Shown here piece after piece: positions 59,298 to 64,000 of a stretch of 64,000 nucleotides of DNA (position 1 is its first letter; each line of letters starts with the position of its first letter). The notes under the pieces are model-generated. The model had not been told where the DNA came from and did no database searches. It saw only the letters and a list, made by a program, of their open reading frames with translations. Origin of the DNA: Antedon mediterranea (lineage: Eukaryota > Echinodermata > Crinoidea > Comatulida > Antedonidae); the NCBI RefSeq assembly GCF_964355755.1, contig NC_092680.1:8843001-8907000 (forward strand). The letters run 5' to 3'. Both the position numbers and the translations under genes were made by a program.

Positions 59298-60676
59298 CCC
59301 CTATTAAGGGACACCTTTAAGACCCAACAAAGTGTCCCCTTAAAAGGGATGTATGCAGTATATAGGAGAAATGTCTCCTGAATGGCGGTATACAGTATAA
59401 CCCCTATTAAGGGACACCTTTAATAGGGGTGTATGCAGTATATAGGAGGGATGTCTCCTGAATGGCGGTATACAGTATAACCCCTATTAAGGGACACCTT
59501 TGGCACCCAACAAAGTGTACCCTTAATAGGGATGTATGCAGTATATAGGAGGGATGTCTCCTGAATGGCGGTATACAGTATAACCCCTATTAAGGGACAC
59601 CTTTGGCACCCAACAAAGTGTACCCTTAATAGGGATGTATGCAGTATATAGGAGGGATGTCTCCTGAATGGCGGTATACAGTATAACCCCTATTAAGGGA
59701 CACCTTTAAGACCCAACAAAGTGTCCCCTTAATAGGGATGTATGCAGTATATAGGAGGGATGTCTCCTGAATGGCGGTATACAGTATAACCCCTATTAAG
59801 GGACACCTTTGGCACCCAACAAAGTGTACCCTTAATAGGGATGTATGCAGTATATAGGAGGGATGTCTCCTGAATGGCGGTATACAGTATAACCCCTATT
59901 AAGGGACACCTTTAAGACCCAACAAAGTGTACCCTTAATAGGGATGTATGCAGTATATAGGAGGGATGTCTCCTGAATGGCGGTATACAGTATAACCCCT
60001 ATTAAGGGACACCTTTAAGACCCAACAAAGTGTACCCTTAATAGGGATGTATGCAGTATATAGGAGGGATGTCTCCTGAATGGCGGTATACAGTATAACC
60101 CCTATTAAGGGACACCTTTAAGACCCAACAAAGTGTACCCTTAATAGGGATGTATGCAGTATATAGGAGGGATGTCTCCTGAATGGCGGTATACAGTATA
60201 ACCCCTATTAAGGGACACCTTTAAGACCCAACAAAGTGTACCCTTAATAGGGATGTATGCAGTATATAGGAGGGATGTCTCCTGAATGGCGGTATACAGT
60301 ATAACCCCTATTAAGGGACACCTTTAAGACCCAACAAAGTGTACCCTTAATAGGGATGTATGCAGTATATAGGAGGGATGTCTCCTGAATGGCGGTATAC
60401 AGTATAACCCCTATTAAGGGACACCTTTAAGACCCAACAAAGTGTACCCTTAATAGGGATGTATGCAGTATATAGGAGGGATGTCTCCTGAATGGCGGTA
60501 TACAGTATAACCCCTATTAAGGGACACCTTTAAGACCCAACAAAGTGTACCCTTAATAGGGATGTATGCAGTATATAGGAGGGATGTCTCCTGATGGCGG
60601 TATACAGTATAACCCCTATTAAGTGTACCCTTAATAGGGATGTATGCAGTATATAGGAGGGATGTCTCCTGAATAG
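59298..60676. repeat. 103-bp hairpin satellite, main block (~13 copies)
   Basis: Units repeat every 103 bp (starts at 59481, 59584, 59687, 59790, 59893, 59996 and onward). Each holds CCCTATTAAGGGACACCTTT, a short spacer (GGCACCC or AAGACCC plus AAC), AAAGTGTACCCTTAATAGGG, TATGCAGTATATAGGAGGG and GTCTCCTGAATGGCGGTATA. The first and third parts are inverted repeats that can pair as a stem of about 20 bp. Units with GGCACCC alternate with AAGACCC near the start, and AAGACCC takes over later. The last unit is truncated. Confidence 0.96.
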
Positions 60677-61523
60677 ATTTGAAGTTGTCCCATTAATTAA
60701 AGGGGTTCTTCTACTGTACTCTAAATAAATGCATATAAATGCATATAAATACAGTTCGATGCATTTGTCAATGAACACTTTATTTTTTAGATATGTAATC
60801 AAAAAATCCTTTCAATCTGCTGAATTAAAATTATATATTTATTTTAAAATATAATATTCTATTTTAAGGTTGAATATTTATGGAATAATCTTCTTGTTAA
60901 AATAATAGTACAATTAAACATTTAAAAAACTACTATAGTATAATACTATTTATAACTAAGTACTATTATGTACGGTAGTAGTTAAAACTTCTATGGAAAG
61001 TAATACAGTATGTTTCGTATTTTAAACTTTGAAAGTTGTCAACACATCACATTATAAATTGTGTTAACGTACTGTTACCTTACAGTTAATGGACAGTTAT
61101 TGGATTAATACGTGTTCTAATTATTGTAATATACTGTACCATGATACAATTCTAATTGGAATAGAAATTTCCTAATATTATATAATGTTGTGTTTACAAA
61201 AATGAACATAAAACAGTGTTTTTTGGAAGTGTACATTATGATGTTAATATCTGGCACTAGGCACAAACGACTTTTTCTGTAGTCGTCCTCTAACTAACTT
61301 GCATCAAAATGATAATTTTCAAGGCAACCAATTTAAACATAATGATCAAAAGCATTATGTACGAGATTAAAGTTTACAGAATAACATTGAAATCACAGTA
61401 ACCATAGAGATTATTGTAATGGTAGTAAAACAACTTAATCAAAGTGGTTATTACTACCATATTTAATTTGTAAATATTGTTTGTAGCATAGAATAAAAGC
61501 AGTAAACTTAATTCTCAAAACAA
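60677..61523. other. Non-coding AT-rich stretch
   Basis: No gene or clear repeat recognised. It would lie in an NCKX intron if the gene extends past the window. Confidence 0.4.
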
Positions 61524-62010
61524 TATACTATATTTTTTCTTCACTATTTTGTTTTAAACAATTTATATAAACTTCTCCATATTTTAAATATATTTTGTGT
61601 ATTTAGTTTAAATATCCTAATATATTAAATGCACAACATATTAAACCACTCTCTCACACGCACACATGCAATTATTTGAATTAACCACACAAATCTAAGA
61701 AAACATTGTTGGGAAAACAACATACTATATTTTTTCTTCACTATTTTGTTTTAAACAATTTATATAAACTTCTCCATATTTTAAATATATTTTGTGTATT
61801 TAGTTTAAATATCCTAATATATTAAATGCACAACATATTAAACCACTCTCTCACACGCACACATGCAATTATTTGAATTAACCACACAAATCTAAGAAAA
61901 AATTGTTGGGAAAACAACATACTATATTTTTTCTTCACTATTTTGTTTTAAACAATTTATATAAACTTCTCCATATTTTAAATATATTTGTGTATTTAGT
62001 TTAAATATCC
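61524..62010. repeat. ~198-bp tandem repeat (2.5 copies)
   Basis: Copies begin ATACTATATTTTTTCTTCAC at 61524, 61722 and 61919. Each carries ACCACTCTCTCACACGCACA and ATTTGAATTAACCACAC; the third stops after the first part. A further fragment with the same CTCTCACACGCACACATGCA block is at about 62982-63060. Near-identity suggests recent duplication. Confidence 0.92.
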
Positions 62011-64000
62011 AATACTGGAAATTTGTAGTTACTATCATGTTAAGGTAGCTAAAGATGATTCCTGTGTTCATTTCGAACGTATGGAATCTGGTGTTTGGAG
62101 ATCATAGCCTTGGAATTTTGTGGTATTGTAGGATGGCCAGTCCCTTTCCACGTCGCCGATCGTTTCTAATATTTTTTAACCAGGTACTCTTTCACTGTAC
62201 TTTTGAGTGAACTGTGAGTTGTTCTTATCGTGAATTGAACACTACACAGGTTTTTCTGAATAGTGCGGTATATAATTTATATCAGTTCAATACCGGTCAT
62301 CATACTGTTACTGTAATTTTTCTAGTAGTAGGCCTAGTAGACAATCTTTGAAAACATACTAAAAGTATGTGAAAATTTCCTTAATATTCACTAACACTTT
62401 TTGAATAGCCTAATAATATTCATCCACCTTTCCCTTTCACTACTCTGTCAGTGTCATGCAAGAATTCAGTGCCAGATTGCTCAACATTTCTGTTCATACT
62501 GTCATAATCATTTAGAATTGTACATAATTTTGTAACTATTAAGACAATAAAAACAATCCTAAAAGTTTTTTGTATTCCCGGATTGATGTGAGTTATTTCA
62601 ATTTGACAGAACTAAATTGTAACCAACATTTGTGTAAACTACTCCCATGATTACATGAAACCAGAAGATACGCTTTCATTTTGGAATAAAATCTATCTTC
62701 AACAATAAACAGATTGTATAATACAATTACAGTATCTACATTTTTGCTTGCCTTATTTAATGTCATTTAAAAAAAAAGAAGTAATTATTCTGCACGTGGG
62801 GAAAGTACTTACTGTACATAGTGATTGCATACTAATATTCTACAATCCACCAGACTGGTGTCCGTAACATTTTTATATGTATTTCAATGTATTTTTTGTT
62901 AAATTAAGACATTAGTTTTCCAACATATTCAATGTTTGTCTTGAGTCTGTAAGTAATGCTGGTAGTAAATGCACTGCATATTTAACCACTCTCTCACACG
63001 CACACATGCAATTAATTGAACTTAACCACACAAATCTAAGAAAACATTGATGGGAAAAGAGCATGTGCGAGAAATATAAACTCATTAAACAATTGATTCA
63101 GATAGAAATGTAAACGTATGAATTTCTTAGCGTGATCGATTTTAAACAACGCATATACCCATACAGGTACATCTGAATAAAACACTGAGTAAACACATGC
63201 CTGAGATATGAATTGTTTGATAGGCTGTATTAAGCTCTATCTGTACTATCAAACTAGTTTGACAAAAAAGTGTGATGTGCCCAAATATGGTAGTGATAAT
63301 GACGTCATTGTGTCCATAGATGGACATTTTTTTTGTCACATAACAGTTTGTTTTGCTACTTCTCCTACAATGGCTACTACTGTACTAGTACTACTACTAT
63401 TCTGTAGTGTTCTATAAATGTATCTGTTAGTGTTAATGGAACTATAAAGTACTAACATTATTTAATACCCATCCAGCCAGAATTTAGTAGTCCCTCGTTT
63501 TAAATACTATTGACAAAGTATACAGTTTCCTATACAAACGTCACCTACTTTAGTACTGTAATGTTTATTTGAAGAGCTATGAATATTGTATGTGTTTACT
63601 GTAGGAAAACACCATAAACACTTAAGTATGCGAAGAAAGTCTTATGTATTTAAGAAACTTACATAGCAAGTGTATGCCACTACCATGGTGATGATGATGC
63701 TAATGGACATGATGGATGGTTTTATTTGTAACAATAGGGCAAAGTTAGGATTGAGAATGAGAGGGGGGGCGGTCCAAAAACAATTGTTTTGGTATTTTAC
63801 TTTCATAGTTCATTGAACCTCATTTCGCAGAATATCGAATACAAAATATTTCAGCCTGATCGCCTGTGTGTAGGTACAGTAATAGAAATAGGTTAAACAA
63901 ATTCTTTATGTTTAGTATCTAATTTGATTTTCGGTGAATTATTTATAACATATGATTATGAATTGATCACATAATGAGCCTGCACATTAAAGTAGGACGA
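62011..64000. other. Non-coding stretch, with one weak exon candidate
   Basis: A full CRE (TGACGTCA) is at 63300-63307. On the minus strand, an ATG-led hydrophobic stretch (MSISIIITMVVAYTCY, about 63662-63711) runs into a GTAAGT donor, but it has no homology I recognise and is only a weak first-exon candidate. A minus-strand frame at about 62060-62160 is open for some 30-38 codons without recognised domains. Confidence 0.35.

Noticed and set aside
62060-62180. Open 30-38 codon minus-strand stretch of more balanced composition
   Set aside because: Two overlapping frames are both open, none matches a family I know, and the NCKX alpha-1 motif is absent.
63662-63711. Hydrophobic ATG-led stretch before GTAAGT as NCKX first exon
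   Set aside because: Too short and without homology; kept only as a weak candidate because hydrophobic stretches arise easily from ATC/GAT repeats such as those here.
1-64000. tRNA, rRNA or snRNA genes
   Set aside because: No B-box-like GGTTCGAATCC or other RNA-gene hallmark was noticed on either strand. A tRNAscan/Infernal run would be decisive.

Overview
The window is AT-rich metazoan nuclear DNA: spliced genes with GT-AG introns and polypyrimidine acceptors, long non-coding stretches, and many tandem and dispersed repeats. The overuse of AGGCCT/CTAG palindromes and ACAGTA/TACTGT words, together with the gene types, suggests a marine invertebrate, possibly an echinoderm. That assignment is a guess; nothing seen fixes the species.

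Three genes can be supported. (1) A complete two-exon anti-apoptotic BCL-2 family gene of the MCL1/BFL1 kind lies on the minus strand (39811-40820). It has an acidic Pro/Ser-rich N-terminal part, BH4, BH3, BH1, a BH2 split by an intron after its GGW tryptophan, and a C-terminal membrane anchor. (2) Head-to-head with it on the plus strand is a small exon (41893-42207, ATG at 41908) encoding 99 residues with two consecutive, perfectly spaced BH3 motifs. One resembles PUMA and the other NOXA. This looks like an undescribed tandem-BH3 BH3-only protein sharing a CCAAT/TCTCGCGAG promoter region with its probable MCL1-like target, and it is the main discovery candidate. (3) On the minus strand at 49834-56329 are the six 3' coding exons of a K+-dependent Na+/Ca2+ exchanger (SLC24A/NCKX). 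They run from the large cytoplasmic loop through the alpha-2 repeat to the C-terminus; the alpha-1 half was not found and probably lies beyond base 64000.

Layout: 1-4 kb non-coding; 4.08-7.21 kb a 29-bp satellite of about 108 copies; 7-15.9 kb non-coding with a CCGTATTT-module repeat at 9.8 kb; 15.86-16.63 kb an 18-bp satellite; 16.6-24.1 kb non-coding; 24.1-24.9 kb an 812-bp fold-back element with a target duplication (second copy at 33.1-33.7 kb); 30.5-31.6 kb a hAT-like non-autonomous element followed by a 32-bp triplication and nested perfect palindromes; 35.5 kb a small inverted-repeat element; 37.8-42.6 kb CTAG-rich blocks and the BCL-2/BH3 gene pair; 45.2-45.9 kb a decayed LINE endonuclease fragment; 46.15-46.36 kb a GC-rich 30-bp array; 47.2-48.3 kb a 547-bp tandem duplication; 49.8-56.3 kb the NCKX gene with a 34-bp array and a 324-bp MITE-like element in its introns; 58.1-60.7 kb a 103-bp hairpin-forming satellite whose relatives are scattered from 46 kb on; 61.5-62.0 kb a 198-bp tandem repeat.

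Functionally, the two apoptosis genes form the coherent unit: an anti-apoptotic BCL-2 protein and a candidate BH3 antagonist, divergently transcribed with about 1.1 kb between start codons. The exchanger is an ordinary Ca2+ transport gene with no evident link to them.
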